Shown in pieces: positions 1 to 8,052 of a stretch of DNA of 64,000 nt. The translations under genes were made by a program, and so were the position numbers. Positions within the stretch are counted from its first letter, which is position 1, and each line of letters opens with the position of its first letter. Source of the DNA: Metabacillus malikii (GTDB taxonomy: Bacteria > Bacillota > Bacilli > Bacillales > Bacillaceae); assembly GCF_030813355.1 (NCBI RefSeq), contig NZ_JAUSUD010000001.1:372001-436000 (forward strand), written 5' to 3'. The notes under the pieces were generated by a model. It saw only the letters and a program-made list of their open reading frames with translations. It ran no database searches and had not been told where the DNA came from.

Positions 1-27
1 GACCACAGTAGAGAACAAGGTAACAGG

Positions 28-52
28 AAGGTATTTTATAAAAACCTTTTTC
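28..52 (+). terminator. terminator-like hairpin
   Basis: Inverted repeat AAGGT / ACCTT around an AT-rich loop, followed by TTTTTCTT. It could end a + strand gene lying upstream of the window. The stem is short, so this is tentative. Confidence 0.3.
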
Positions 53-227
53 TTATTAGGGATAAAAATTACAGATATCCATGAAATTAAAAATAGGGAT
101 AGTCTTATGTAGGTTTGCATGATTATATTATTCCCTTAGTGTTTATAAAGTAGGATTCAATGAATTTATTTCTGGTCTTAATTATTTGAAATAATAATAT
201 CCGACGATAACTGTGTAGAATAATCAG

Positions 228-259
228 ATCAGAATAACCACTAGTGTGATTATTCTGAT
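228..259 (-). terminator. hairpin at the end of the 55-aa ORF
   Basis: A 10-bp perfect inverted repeat, ATCAGAATAA and TTATTCTGAT, separated by 12 bases. The stop codon of the minus-strand ORF at 250-417 lies in the proximal arm. There is no long U-tract, so it may protect the 3' end as much as terminate. Confidence 0.45.
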
Positions 260-417
260 GTGTTCTTATATACTTTACTGAGTAATTCACTCATCTTTGT
301 GTGATGAAAAATTGTCAAAGAAATCATAATAAGGCTAAAAATTGCTGAGACTATTGTACTTAATAACAAACCTCTAATTACATTTTGATTAAACAGTTGT
401 ATCACCCTTTCGTACAT
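250..417 (-). CDS. small single-pass membrane protein, 55 aa
   Basis: An unrecognised small ORF read from the ATG at 417. It has a polar N-terminus, one long hydrophobic stretch (about residues 16-39, rich in L, I, S and T) and a polar C-terminus, so it is predicted to span the membrane once. Its stop codon sits inside the inverted repeat at 228-259, which is the arrangement expected of a real monocistronic gene. No clear Shine-Dalgarno precedes the ATG. An AAAGGGTG run lies within the first codons, so the real start could be a rarer codon slightly downstream. Function unknown. Confidence 0.4.
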   Translation of the reverse strand: MYERVIQLFNQNVIRGLLLSTIVSAIFSLIMISLTIFHHTKMSELLSKVYKNTSE

Positions 418-765
418 TCATCATAACTATTATTCATGCTAATCAGTATAAATATTCATAATGTAAGTTTATTTCTAAATCGTATATCTGTTTAAGGTTA
501 AAAAAGACCACCACAAAGTAAACTATCAATTTCTACAGTAAATTCCTGTACATATAGTTAATGGACAACATTTTTAATTAATCTACTGTAATAGTCCCAA
601 TATCTAATTGGACATATAATTAAACATACAAAATGGTTCAGTCATTTGTCTATCTGAATATAAATGTTAAGAAGGTATCAGCTTAAATCGCGAATAAGCT
701 GCTTTATCATTAATCCTAGTTGAAATATTGTATGAACAAATACGTTAATAAGGGGATTGTTATTT
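418..765. other. intergenic region, no gene seen
   Basis: AT-rich sequence with short ORFs only. It should hold the promoter of the membrane protein at 766 (a TATGAACAAA-like AT-rich stretch precedes its AAGGGGA RBS) and that of the small minus-strand ORF. Nothing else is supported. Confidence 0.3.
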
Positions 766-1386
766 GTGACACAAACTACAAGTACTATTTCTGGAACAGA
801 AGTACGGGAAACGGCATCTGGTGTATTTTTCATGGCGTTTTTCGGTACTTTATGGGCGTATACAGGCATTATGGGATTGCAAGGTTGGGGAGTTGCATTG
901 TTGTTAGTTGCTGCGATTGCCATAGGTATAGTTCTGTTCCTTGGTGGTGTTTTATTAATTCATGGATCGCGGAGATTAACGAGTCAAGTTCCAAAAGTAG
1001 ATTTAAGTCAAAAGAAGCGTACGACGTTTAGGTTTAACATCATTTTCGCGGCTGAGGGTTTGGCTATAGCGATTGCGATAGCTGTCTGTCATGCTACTCA
1101 ACGTATTGAACTACTGCCTATCGTAATCGCAATGATTGTCGGTGTTCATTTTATCCCACTTGCTCACTTATTCAAAGTTAGACTTTATTATGTTACAGGG
1201 ATACTTCTATGTTTACTAGCTATTATGACATTACTATTTGTTCCTTTGAAGCTTACAATGGGAGGACATAAAATAAATGCCTTTATGTCCGTGGTGGGCT
1301 TCGGATCTGCCATAATAATATGGGGAACTGGTTTGGCTATATGGTTAATAGGTAGTAGATTGCTAGGAAAGATTCAGACAACATAA
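766..1386 (+). CDS. six-TM integral membrane protein, unknown function
   Basis: About 206 residues with roughly six hydrophobic segments (near residues 22-45, 48-68, 90-108, 113-132, 137-156 and 175-196 of the mature frame) and no enzymatic motif. I chose the GTG at 766 because the RBS AAGGGGA (749-755) lies about 10 bases upstream. A TTG at 757 is in frame but directly abuts that RBS. The gene stands alone, with a terminator-like structure just downstream. A multi-pass protein without a signal peptide could be a small-molecule transporter or sensor, but nothing in the sequence decides this. Confidence 0.7.
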   Translation: MTQTTSTISGTEVRETASGVFFMAFFGTLWAYTGIMGLQGWGVALLLVAAIAIGIVLFLGGVLLIHGSRRLTSQVPKVDLSQKKRTTFRFNIIFAAEGLAIAIAIAVCHATQRIELLPIVIAMIVGVHFIPLAHLFKVRLYYVTGILLCLLAIMTLLFVPLKLTMGGHKINAFMSVVGFGSAIIIWGTGLAIWLIGSRLLGKIQTT

Positions 1387-1417
1387 TTAATAAGCTAGGA
1401 CTTTTCTCCAACGAATG

Positions 1418-1450
1418 GGCGCTTCATTTTAGTGGCGTCTTTTATTTTAT
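1418..1450 (+). terminator. terminator with degenerate PIE left arm
   Basis: GGCGCTTC pairs with GTGGCGTC (with G-T pairs) and is followed by a T-rich tract. The bases just before it (CCAACGAATGGGCGC) resemble the left arm of the palindromic element found throughout 39.8-63.7 kb, so this may be a decayed composite copy. Confidence 0.4.
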
Positions 1451-1534
1451 GGCATTAACAAATGTGAGGATAGTTATAGTTAAACTCAATGAGTATTGCT
1501 ACTCTGTAAGTTTAAGTAGTGTAGTGTTACAACG

Positions 1535-1884
1535 GAAGCAATTCTTGTACTACCAGCTATAGAGAAACTAACGCAAAGTAGAGTTGAATTTATTGTAAAT
1601 AAGCAACAATACGATAAAACGAAAAGCCGTTGGTACATACTTAATCTTGATAATGAGGATCATCAAATCTATCACTTACACTACCATGATCATAACGGGG
1701 GCAGGGAAAGGTTTGGAATGGATTGTTACTTGCTCGTTATCTAAAAAGCAATGAGAATACAAATCGAAGAAAGTTTGCAAAGCTTACCCCATATACAGTT
1801 AATGGAATACAAGCTGGGTTCTATGACCCGTGGGCTAATGATCAAGACTGGGGCTTAAATTTCATGTTTGACTATATGGATTAA
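1535..1884 (+). pseudogene. frameshifted remnant of an unrecognised protein
   Basis: Two consecutive open stretches in different frames read like one protein. The first runs from about 1535 and includes SRWYILNLDNEDHQIYHLHY (close to 1627-1686). The second ends at the TAA of 1882-1884 and includes TPYTVNGIQAGFYDPWANDQ. Both show coherent, low-bias amino acid composition, and neither has a start codon with an RBS. The simplest reading is a decayed gene with at least one indel near 1700. Family not recognised. Confidence 0.4.
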
Positions 1885-1955
1885 AATAAATTAACGGGTT
1901 GATAAGCTAATATTTATAAATAGTATAGATTTAGTATTGCTGTGCTAGTATTATT

Positions 1956-1983
1956 CAGGAGATTAGAACGTTCTAATCTCCTG
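1956..1983. terminator. perfect palindromic hairpin
   Basis: CAGGAGATTAGAAC is followed directly by its reverse complement, a 28-base perfect palindrome, then TTTGC. It is probably the terminator of the decayed gene at 1535-1884, or a bidirectional terminator toward the minus-strand operon at 2292-3123. Confidence 0.5.
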
Positions 1984-2171
1984 TTTGCTAATGATTTAAG
2001 CACCATAGCTAATTCTTCGTTGAATATTGCAAGTAATAAAAATCAATATCTTCGGCAAGGTACAATATTATTTTTCATCCTCACTTGTTAGACATGCTCA
2101 TCAATTATTTTGTGAGTACTTTCTCAGAAATTAACCAAAGGAGAGTAATAAATAACCGAAACACTCTGTTT

Positions 2172-2283
2172 TCATCTTTTTGAAGGTGCAGGTCTTGACA
2201 ATTGCTTAGTAAATCGACGTTGGACTGCATGCGTTCGATACATAATCACATGAAGCAACGCAAGTCCAAAGCCTGTGATACTG
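2172..2283 (-). pseudogene. C-terminal scrap of a membrane protein
   Basis: Immediately downstream of the rhodanese gene, the minus strand encodes a short open stretch (ITGFGLALLHVIMYRTHAVQ, then a basic tail) ending at 2172. It has no start and follows two stop codons. It looks like the end of a transporter or other membrane protein that once followed the rhodanese gene. Speculative. Confidence 0.22.
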
Positions 2284-2291
2284 CATTAGAT

Positions 2292-2684
2292 TCAGCACCC
2301 ACAAGTATCAGACGGTTCAACATCTAGAGATGAATCTGTTACAGGAAAATTCATTTCCTTCCAAGCCGCAATCCCGCCGCTCAATTCTTTTACTTTATAA
2401 CCACGTTCTAACAAAAAAGCTGCTACTTTGACTGCTGTGTTACACCAGACATCCCAACAGTATACAATGATTTCCTTATCTTTTGGAATTTCATGTAAAC
2501 GTTCGTGTAGCTCTTGTTGTGGAATGATAGCAGCATCCTTAATTGTTACACTTCTTACATGTTCAGGACCGTTTCTTACATCAATCAAAAAGTATTTTTC
2601 TGGTTCGGCTTGTGCCAATCTTAAATAATCCATCGGACTAACAGTTGCTTCCAAACGTGCATGAAAATAATCAAGTGCATTCAT
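2292..2684 (-). CDS. rhodanese-like domain protein
   Basis: A single rhodanese domain covering almost all of the 130 residues. The family's LIDVR motif (residues 33-37) and the catalytic-loop cysteine (Cys76, in the context VYCWDVWCNTA) are present, followed by the GI-AAW segment that closes the fold. Rhodaneses move sulfane sulfur through a persulfide on the loop cysteine. The extra Cys81 and the C-terminal CGC are further thiols. It lies 19 bp downstream of the MarR-family gene in the same direction, so the two are probably one operon. A GAGGTAAC RBS precedes the ATG. Confidence 0.85.
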   Translation of the reverse strand: MNALDYFHARLEATVSPMDYLRLAQAEPEKYFLIDVRNGPEHVRSVTIKDAAIIPQQELHERLHEIPKDKEIIVYCWDVWCNTAVKVAAFLLERGYKVKELSGGIAAWKEMNFPVTDSSLDVEPSDTCGC

Positions 2685-2703
2685 AAATAAGTTACCTCCA
2701 GTT

Positions 2704-3123
2704 TTAAAGTGTACGCCAAATTTTTACGAGAAACTCCTTCAGCATTTGTTTTTCTTGATTGTTTAAAGGAGAAAGTACTTCTAGTTCTGTTTCAATTAGA
2801 AATTCCCAACGTGAATCTAAAACTTGATTTCCTTTAGGTGTGATTAAAAGACTATAGGATCTTCTGTCCTTCGGATTCCTTGTTCTCTCTACAAATCCTA
2901 AAGTTTCTAGATGATCGATATGGCTTACCATCGTTGTCCGATCAATTTGGAGATTTTCGGATATATCCTTTTGCGAAGAATAAGGATTGCCGCTAATAAA
3001 TAAAAGAACTCCATATTGTCTAGCATTAATGTTATAAGGGGTCAGTCCCTCAGCAAACTTTGTTTCCATTTGCTGAAGAACTTTTCCAAGCAAAAAACCG
3101 TAAGATTGATTCCATTTTTCCAA
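2704..3123 (-). CDS. MarR-family transcriptional regulator
   Basis: 139 residues, a normal MarR length, with a winged helix-turn-helix. The recognition-helix region reads NLQIDRTTMVSHIDHLETLG, followed by the wing RTRNPKDRRSY. MarR proteins bind palindromes as dimers and usually release DNA upon binding a small ligand or oxidation. There is no conserved cysteine pair that would mark it as a redox sensor. It is the first gene of an operon with the rhodanese gene. Direct and inverted repeats lie just upstream (3141-3177) and are the likely autoregulatory site. Confidence 0.85.
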   Translation of the reverse strand: MEKWNQSYGFLLGKVLQQMETKFAEGLTPYNINARQYGVLLFISGNPYSSQKDISENLQIDRTTMVSHIDHLETLGFVERTRNPKDRRSYSLLITPKGNQVLDSRWEFLIETELEVLSPLNNQEKQMLKEFLVKIWRTL

Positions 3124-3140
3124 ACTTAATAATCACCTCA

Positions 3141-3177
3141 ATATATAATCAGTAAAATATATAATCAGTATAACTGA
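3141..3177. promoter_or_regulatory. probable MarR operator
   Basis: The 14-mer ATATATAATCAGTA occurs twice in direct repeat (3141-3154 and 3157-3170). The second copy runs into the inverted repeat TCAGT-ATA-ACTGA (3165-3177). It lies 18-54 bp upstream of the MarR start codon, where an autorepressor would bind. Confidence 0.5.
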
Positions 3178-3245
3178 CTAATTTCGAAAATTCAAGTGCT
3201 TGAGTCAATTTCTGTTATGAAATACAGTAACTTTGAATTGTAGGG

Positions 3246-3421
3246 TTACACAAGGATTTGAATCGAATTAATGCATATGTTGCTCTAAACAATGTCAACT
3301 CTATGAAGTTATTAGAAAAACTAGAATTTGTAAATGAAGGTGTGTATCGAGAGAAGCATTTGTTTAGAGGAATTATTATGACCATTATTCGCTTTCATTG
3401 TTGAAAGGGGATTGGATGTGA
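3246..3421 (+). pseudogene. C-terminal fragment of a RimJ/RimL-type GNAT acetyltransferase
   Basis: The frame from about 3246 reads LNRINAYVALNNVNSMKLLE, then KLEFVNEGVYREKHLFRG. This is the typical C-terminal third of ribosomal-protein-alanine-type GNATs (the 'N..S..LLEKLGF..EG..R' segment). One base appears lost near 3372: adding an A restores the usual NYYDHYSLSLLK ending, which closes at the TGA at 3419-3421. No N-terminal part is present. This is a decayed remnant. Confidence 0.6.
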
Positions 3422-3467
3422 TACGAATGGTATTTCAAACGAATCTACATAGATTTCTAGTCCCAAT

Positions 3468-3557
3468 AAAAGGTGCGATACTTCAATAAGAGGTACCGCT
3501 TTTTTCTTGTTATATTGGTGGAAAAAGAAGGAAACCCCTTACCTTAGTCGAATAAAA
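3468..3557 (+). repeat. PIE composite: terminator plus degenerate palindrome
   Basis: AAAAGGTGC runs into the hairpin GCGATACTTC / GAGGTACCGC (3475-3499), then TTTTTTCTTG. A degenerate right side follows, with a TTAGTCGAATAAAA stretch at 3544-3557. It has the same order of parts as the composite copies at 41389 and 53234. It lies between the GNAT scrap and the Nudix gene, in the same orientation as both. Confidence 0.5.
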
Positions 3558-3589
3558 CTATAATCTGATTCGTTCTGGAGGATATTAAT

Positions 3590-4045
3590 ATGTTTATAGT
3601 TAATGTAGAAGGTGCAATTTATCGTGATAATAAATGGTTATTAATTCGAAGGAGTGTAAAAGAGGAACACGAAGGGGGTACTCTGTCACTTGTTGGTGGA
3701 AAGTGTGAAATAGAGGGAGATTCGAAAGATATTTTAGAAAGAACTTTACGTAGAGAAATTTTTGAAGAAGTAGGTATTGAGGTAGCAGTTAAAAATTATG
3801 TGAATAGTTCATCATTTGTTACTTCATCTGGCTTGAATGTTATAGATATAGTATTTCTGTGCGAGCATAATTCTGGAGAGCCGTATGCTAAAAGTACCGA
3901 AGAAGTCGATGATGTGATTTGGTTAACAACTTCAGAAATTTTATCTCATTCAGATTTGCCTACCTACTTAAAGGAAAATATAAAAATTGCAGATGAATTG
4001 TTAAAAAAATCAACAGGTGAAAAAACATTGGGAGTAAGCAATTGA
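3590..4045 (+). CDS. Nudix hydrolase
   Basis: 151 residues. The catalytic Nudix helix is clear: RREIFEEVGI (residues 54-63) supplies the REUXEEXGU core, whose glutamates bind Mg2+. The upstream glycine pair (GGK, 36-38) is spaced slightly more widely than in the textbook box. Nudix enzymes hydrolyse nucleoside diphosphates linked to another moiety; the substrate cannot be told from sequence. RBS CTGGAGGA precedes the ATG. It is a single gene between two PIE-type repeats, like the modules of the 40-64 kb array. Confidence 0.85.
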   Translation: MFIVNVEGAIYRDNKWLLIRRSVKEEHEGGTLSLVGGKCEIEGDSKDILERTLRREIFEEVGIEVAVKNYVNSSSFVTSSGLNVIDIVFLCEHNSGEPYAKSTEEVDDVIWLTTSEILSHSDLPTYLKENIKIADELLKKSTGEKTLGVSN

Positions 4046-4086
4046 ATTGATGAGAACGAAGTAGAAGAAGTTTCGCTATGTCCTAA

Positions 4087-4188
4087 TGTTTTAATAGCAC
4101 CAATAGAAAAGGTGAATATGTGTACGATGTCCATGCAAGGTGGGAAAAAGGAAGTTCAGGTTATGCTTTTGTACTTGAAGTTCAATAA
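4087..4188 (+). pseudogene. C-terminal scrap of a lipoprotein-like gene
   Basis: A 33-codon open stretch, including KGEYVYDVHARWEKGSSGYA, ends at TAA 4186-4188. The 'G-Y-Y-V-A-W-G-YAF' spacing resembles the last beta strands of some small Bacillus lipoproteins. It is preceded by a stop and has no start. Probably a decayed gene. Confidence 0.3.
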
Positions 4189-4192
4189 GTAG

Positions 4193-4230
4193 TCGCTTTC
4201 TATATTGAGAGGTTAGTGTAATAAAGTAGA
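4193..4230 (+). repeat. partial PIE (right half)
   Basis: TCGCTTTCTATATTG followed by AGAGGTTAGTGTAATAAAG matches the terminator tail and right arm of the composite element. The left arm is missing. Confidence 0.4.
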
Positions 4231-4303
4231 ATAAAGTAAATTACAAAATGTTACAATTATTTTAGAGGCAAAGTCTACATTTTAATTAAAAAGGAGAATT
4301 TTA

Positions 4304-4528
4304 ATGGAGAGGACTTTGATAAAAACTGCTATATATTCATTTATTACTTCTTTCTCATTGATGATAGTTCTAATTCAAAGGGTAAAAAGTACAACAGATG
4401 CTAATGGGATGGTATCAGGAGAAGAAATTCCTTATCCAGAGTTTTTCTATATGATTTTGAAAAACTCAATAATTATTACTATCGTCATGGTCGTTATAAT
4501 ATTTTTATACAAAAAATTAAGAAGGTAG
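4304..4528 (+). CDS. 74-aa two-TM protein, paralogue of the gene at 42521
   Basis: A small protein with two hydrophobic helices (about residues 8-25 and 50-69) and a polar, acidic middle. It is nearly identical to the 74-residue product at 42521-42745 (the shared start MERTL, TAIYSFITSFSLMIVLI and the shared end KNSIIIT-FLYKK). AAGGAG lies 8 bases before the ATG. No family recognised. Having two copies with similar 5' and 3' flanks suggests the whole module was duplicated. A terminator follows at 4547. Confidence 0.7.
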   Translation: MERTLIKTAIYSFITSFSLMIVLIQRVKSTTDANGMVSGEEIPYPEFFYMILKNSIIITIVMVVIIFLYKKLRR

Positions 4529-4546
4529 ATGGTTGTCATTAGGTAG

Positions 4547-4571
4547 GCGGTTGTTTTGTATAGGCAATCGC
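4547..4571 (+). terminator. intrinsic terminator
   Basis: GCGGTTG / CAATCGC stem with an 11-base loop, followed by TTATTTG. It ends the 74-aa membrane protein gene. A near-identical stem recurs in the composite PIE at 62590. Confidence 0.55.
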
Positions 4572-4680
4572 TTATTTGTTTTAATGGCTATGTATTTTTG
4601 TATGGATGCTAATATGAATTGTTAAAAAATACTCTTAAAGTTTTTGGAAATCATTCAAAAACCGATTTGGGGTGGGATGT

Positions 4681-5139
4681 ATGGTTAAGAAAAGTTGGGA
4701 ACATGAAGACTATCTTATTACTATTGATAAAGCTGATTTAGAACTGGATGTTATTTATAACTTTTTGAGCAATGAATCCTACTGGTCAAAAGGAATTTCA
4801 AAAGAAGATGTTATTAAATCAATAAACAATTCTTCTCTTTGTTTCGGCTTGTATTATATAAATCCTATTGATAGAAAGAAGAATCAAATTGGATTTGCAC
4901 GAGTCATTTCTGATTTGGTTACTCATGCTTATATACAAGATGTGTTCATTTTAACTCCGTATAGAAAAAAAGGGTTAGGGAAATGGTTGCTTAAAGTCAT
5001 TACTAATTACGAAGAATTAAATATTCGTAGAATTATGTTAAGTACAGATGATGGACATTCATTTTATGCGAAATTTGGTTTTACCCCATTTGATAAGCCA
5101 ACATTTTTTATGCAAATTAAAGGTAAGGGTGCAATTTAA
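4681..5139 (+). CDS. GNAT-family N-acetyltransferase
   Basis: 152 residues. The acetyl-CoA pyrophosphate loop is present as YRKKGLGKWLL (the Q/RxxGxG/A motif), preceded by the beta strand AYIQDVFIL. The usual C-terminal FYAKFGF segment follows. The N-terminal half matches GNATs of the 'YWSKGISKE' type. GNATs transfer an acetyl group to an amine; the substrate is unknown. I chose the ATG at 4681, five bases after GGGGTGGG; an in-frame GTG at 4672 overlaps the RBS. A single gene with no partner. Confidence 0.85.
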   Translation: MVKKSWEHEDYLITIDKADLELDVIYNFLSNESYWSKGISKEDVIKSINNSSLCFGLYYINPIDRKKNQIGFARVISDLVTHAYIQDVFILTPYRKKGLGKWLLKVITNYEELNIRRIMLSTDDGHSFYAKFGFTPFDKPTFFMQIKGKGAI

Positions 5140-5165
5140 CACTAGTTATCATACATATCTATATT

Positions 5166-5255
5166 GTAAATCCTTACGAAGCGAACGGGTTGATACTTCT
5201 CAATAAAATGTACGAAAGAAGCGGTTTCGTGAAGAAGGAAGTGTTGTTTTGGTAA
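5166..5255 (+). pseudogene. C-terminal fragment of another GNAT
   Basis: The frame 5166-5255 ends with LLNKMYERSGFVKKEVLFW. This is the last helix and strand of a GNAT ('LYEKLGF..E'). It has no start or upstream domain, and its end overlaps the start of the CPBP protease gene by a few bases. It is separate from the intact GNAT at 4681, which has its own complete C-terminus. Confidence 0.5.
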
Positions 5256-5908
5256 ATGTAAAAGTAAATAATCATTATATTTGGGTATATTTCATGATAT
5301 TTTTTACCATCTGGTGTATCAGAGAATTATGGTTTGTTCAATATTTAGATTTGATAGATCCTGTTCCCAGAGCTATAGCAAGTGCTGTCACTAAATTAGT
5401 GATTTGGATTATACCAGTTATATTTATTATTAATATTGTGGAAAATACCGATCCGTATTCCTTTTTGGGATTACGCAAAAACATAAAAAAAGGGTTAATA
5501 TCGACAGGTTGGGTAACCTTAGTGTTCATATCCTATTTTGTAGTTGTTAATATCATTATTCTAGGGAAAAATATCAATTTTCAAATAGAGTTTAATCAAT
5601 GGCTTAATACAGTTTTACTAGTTGGGATAACCGAGGAAATTGTCTTTAGGGGATTTTTATTAAGAAAATTGATAGATTCATATAAATTTTGGATAGCAAA
5701 CACAATAACATCTTTACTTTTTGTATCTATCCATTTTCCCATTTGGCTTTATAAAGGTTTGTTTCAATTCCCTAATATTTTAGGTTCCATAATAAGCGTT
5801 TTTGTTTTGAGTATAATATTTGGGTTTGTATATAAGAAAAGTAACTCTCTTTGGTCAGTAATTATCGTTCATTCTTCATATAATTTATTCGTTTTACTTT
5901 TCTACTGA
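5249..5908 (+). CDS. CPBP (CAAX protease/bacteriocin-processing) family membrane protease
   Basis: 219 residues with seven or so hydrophobic segments. The family's glutamate motif EEIVFRG (about residues 126-132) and the following histidine motif FVSIHFPIWLY (about 157-167) are both present, so the intramembrane metalloprotease site looks intact. Members process prenylated peptides or bacteriocins, or act in self-immunity. I take the TTG at 5249, after AAGGAAG. The start overlaps the end of a GNAT scrap. No bacteriocin precursor gene was seen nearby. Confidence 0.85.
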   Translation: MVNVKVNNHYIWVYFMIFFTIWCIRELWFVQYLDLIDPVPRAIASAVTKLVIWIIPVIFIINIVENTDPYSFLGLRKNIKKGLISTGWVTLVFISYFVVVNIIILGKNINFQIEFNQWLNTVLLVGITEEIVFRGFLLRKLIDSYKFWIANTITSLLFVSIHFPIWLYKGLFQFPNILGSIISVFVLSIIFGFVYKKSNSLWSVIIVHSSYNLFVLLFY

Positions 5909-6470
5909 TAGGTAGCGATTGTTCATTTATTTTAGTCGTTTCACTTTTCTTATGACCAAATAAACTTTGAATTACTAATATTATTTGTGCATGACTGCTC
6001 GTTTTGATATCCGTTGATTACTATATCTCATTTGTGGTTTGCTCATATGATGTGGAAGTCTTTTTATTACGAGATAGATGTTTCATTTACTTCTCTAATC
6101 TCTACATATTGCTTTACGCAAATAGCATCACACAGAATATTCAGTTATACTTTACTTTCGTTTTCACCTTTACCTCTAACGATTGCAGAATGATTAGGGC
6201 AAATAATGTTTTCTTATCAAGTGTAATAATTTCCCTCAAAACGAGAATCTGGAGAACATAAACACAAAGAAGGATTACCATCATGGATTTCTTAAGGATT
6301 ATAGAACAAATTTAGGGTTATATTGGATAAATTAAGAGCATGTTTTAATCAATTGTAAATTAAGGACACGCTCTTTATTATTCTATTATCAAGGATTTAA
6401 CTATCAAATTATTCCAACCTTTTTTATAAAGTAACACCAGAGGACGAAATAAATCTTATTTTACTCAATT
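5909..6470. other. gene-poor stretch between convergent genes
   Basis: AT-rich DNA with a low-complexity 85-codon ORF (6004-6261) that has no RBS and no protein-like composition. The recognisable item is the hairpin and repeat at 6324-6400, which recurs at 54283. Otherwise nothing is supported. Confidence 0.3.
6324..6400 (+). repeat. hairpin repeat shared with 54283-54360
   Basis: AAGAGCATGT pairs with ACACGCTCTT (6334-6376) and is followed by TTATTATTC. The stem, the internal GTTTTAATCAAT and the downstream TTCTATTATCAAGG all recur at 54283-54360. This is a second repeat family, distinct from the PIE, and terminator-like. Confidence 0.5.
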
Positions 6471-7910
6471 TTATTCAGCACTCCATGCCTTATTGAGTAA
6501 TTCAATACCCGTACGAATGTCCATCTCGGATAACCCTCCAAAGCCGAGCAAAACCGTAGGAGTGGCAGTTAATTCCTGTTTCAACGTATAAATAGAAGTC
6601 GGATAAACGATAACGCCCTTTTGCTTTGCAGTTTGGACGAGCTGTGTTTCGTTCATACCGTTTCTTACCCTGAGCAAAATATGTAGACCCGAGCCAGTGC
6701 CAATTATATCGATGTTGATGTCTTGAAAAACGTGTCGAATGGCCTGTAACAGTATGTCATGTTTTTTATGATATAAGCTTCGCATTTTGCGCATGTGCCG
6801 TTCAAAATCGCCTGACTGCATGAATAACTGTAACGTTTTTTGGAAAATCGGTGAGGCTAGTTGATCATAACTATGCCTTCCTAACCGAAACTGCTCCAGT
6901 AGAGTATGGGGGAGCACGAGATAACTGATTCTGAACGAAGGAGTCAACACTTTGGAAAATGTACCAACATAAACAACCCGTTCATCATTGTCAAGGCTTT
7001 GCAGCGACGGAATAGGCCTACCGTTGTAACGAAATTCTCCGTCATAGTCATTTTCAATGATGTAGGCATTGTGTTCCTTTGCCCAGTTCAATAATTTAAT
7101 CCGTTTGTTAACCGATAAGGTCATACCGAATGGAAATTGGTGAGAAGGTGTTACATAAACAGCTTGTGCTTTACTATTGTATACTTCCTCAATTCGGATT
7201 CCGTCACTTTCTAAATGAAGAGGATGTAGGTCGAAACGGAACTGTTCTAACAACGCTTTCACTCCATTGTTGACGGATTTCTCCACTGCCATGCAGGATA
7301 CATCTCTCTTGAGCAACTGAAAAAGTAGGTCTAGTGAATGATAGGTACCGGCGCCGATGATGATTTGCTCTGATGAACATCGTACACCACGGATTTGATG
7401 TAAATATGTAGCGATTTCCTCACGTAGCTCAGGATCCCCTTGCAAGTCACCATACAGCAGGAGACGACTGTTTTCTGGCAGTAAGCACCGATTCATCAAT
7501 TTCCGCCATTTTGTAAGTGGGAAACTGTCCAAATCGACGCTGCCGTAGCCAAAATCGTAAAGGGCCAGATCTTCTTGGGATGAGTGATATGATCGTGGTA
7601 TTGAAGGCGGTACGTTGGACTGATCCTTTAAGTATGTAGTTGGTGGTGAAATGGAGAATGTTTCTACATCAGCTGTATAGAATCCACTTCGGGGTTTACT
7701 TATGATATACCCCTCAGCAAGCAGCTGGTCGTATGCCAGCGCTACTGGTGTTCTGCTCACACCGAGATGGGCGGATAGTCTTCGGATAGAAGGTAGTCGG
7801 TTGTTCGTTGGAATACGACCCGCCACTATTTCGCCACGGATATAGTGGTATAACTGCATATACAAAGCTTCTTCTAATGTCTCATCGAGTCTTGGTGTAA
7901 GTTCAATCAT
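6471..7910 (-). CDS. MocR/GabR-type regulator (GntR HTH + aminotransferase domain)
   Basis: 479 residues. The N-terminal GntR winged helix (about 10-75, including RLPSIRRLSAHLGVSRTPV) is joined by a linker to a fold-type I aminotransferase-like domain. The PLP lysine lies in VGTFSKVLTPSFR and the IENDYDGEF segment carries the cofactor-binding aspartate. MocR proteins use PLP or its adducts as a signal. I chose the ATG at 7910, seven bases after GAGGAGG; the in-frame ATGs at 7916 and 7937 are worse placed. It is divergent from hisC, with repeated ACTGACCAT sites between them. Confidence 0.85.
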   Translation of the reverse strand: MIELTPRLDETLEEALYMQLYHYIRGEIVAGRIPTNNRLPSIRRLSAHLGVSRTPVALAYDQLLAEGYIISKPRSGFYTADVETFSISPPTTYLKDQSNVPPSIPRSYHSSQEDLALYDFGYGSVDLDSFPLTKWRKLMNRCLLPENSRLLLYGDLQGDPELREEIATYLHQIRGVRCSSEQIIIGAGTYHSLDLLFQLLKRDVSCMAVEKSVNNGVKALLEQFRFDLHPLHLESDGIRIEEVYNSKAQAVYVTPSHQFPFGMTLSVNKRIKLLNWAKEHNAYIIENDYDGEFRYNGRPIPSLQSLDNDERVVYVGTFSKVLTPSFRISYLVLPHTLLEQFRLGRHSYDQLASPIFQKTLQLFMQSGDFERHMRKMRSLYHKKHDILLQAIRHVFQDINIDIIGTGSGLHILLRVRNGMNETQLVQTAKQKGVIVYPTSIYTLKQELTATPTVLLGFGGLSEMDIRTGIELLNKAWSAE

Positions 7911-7937
7911 CGCCATTCCTCCTCTTATTTTATCCAA

Positions 7938-8052
7938 ACTGACATTGATAAAAGTACAAAACTGACCATTTTAAGAATGACAAATTCCAATTATGCTTAT
8001 CATATCATCATGTTCACTGACCATAAAGACTGGGTACCTCAAATATGGACAG
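7938..8052. promoter_or_regulatory. repeated ACTGACCAT operator cluster between mocR-type gene and hisC
   Basis: ACTGACATT at 7938, ACTGACCAT at 7961 and at 8016, and an inverted ACTGTCCAT at 8044-8052. MocR regulators commonly bind direct repeats in divergent promoters. This spacing covers both start regions and suggests control of hisC and of the regulator itself. Confidence 0.5.

Noticed and set aside
720-1031. ORF on the other + frame
   Set aside because: Shadow of the six-TM protein gene at 766-1386, which has the better RBS and composition.
3468-3510. CRISPR repeats
   Set aside because: The dispersed repeats are kilobases apart, vary in sequence and flank genes; there are no regular spacers and no cas genes.
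6004-6261. 85-codon ORF as a gene
   Set aside because: No RBS, serine/cysteine/tyrosine-rich composition typical of translated non-coding AT-rich DNA, and overlap with no conserved neighbour.
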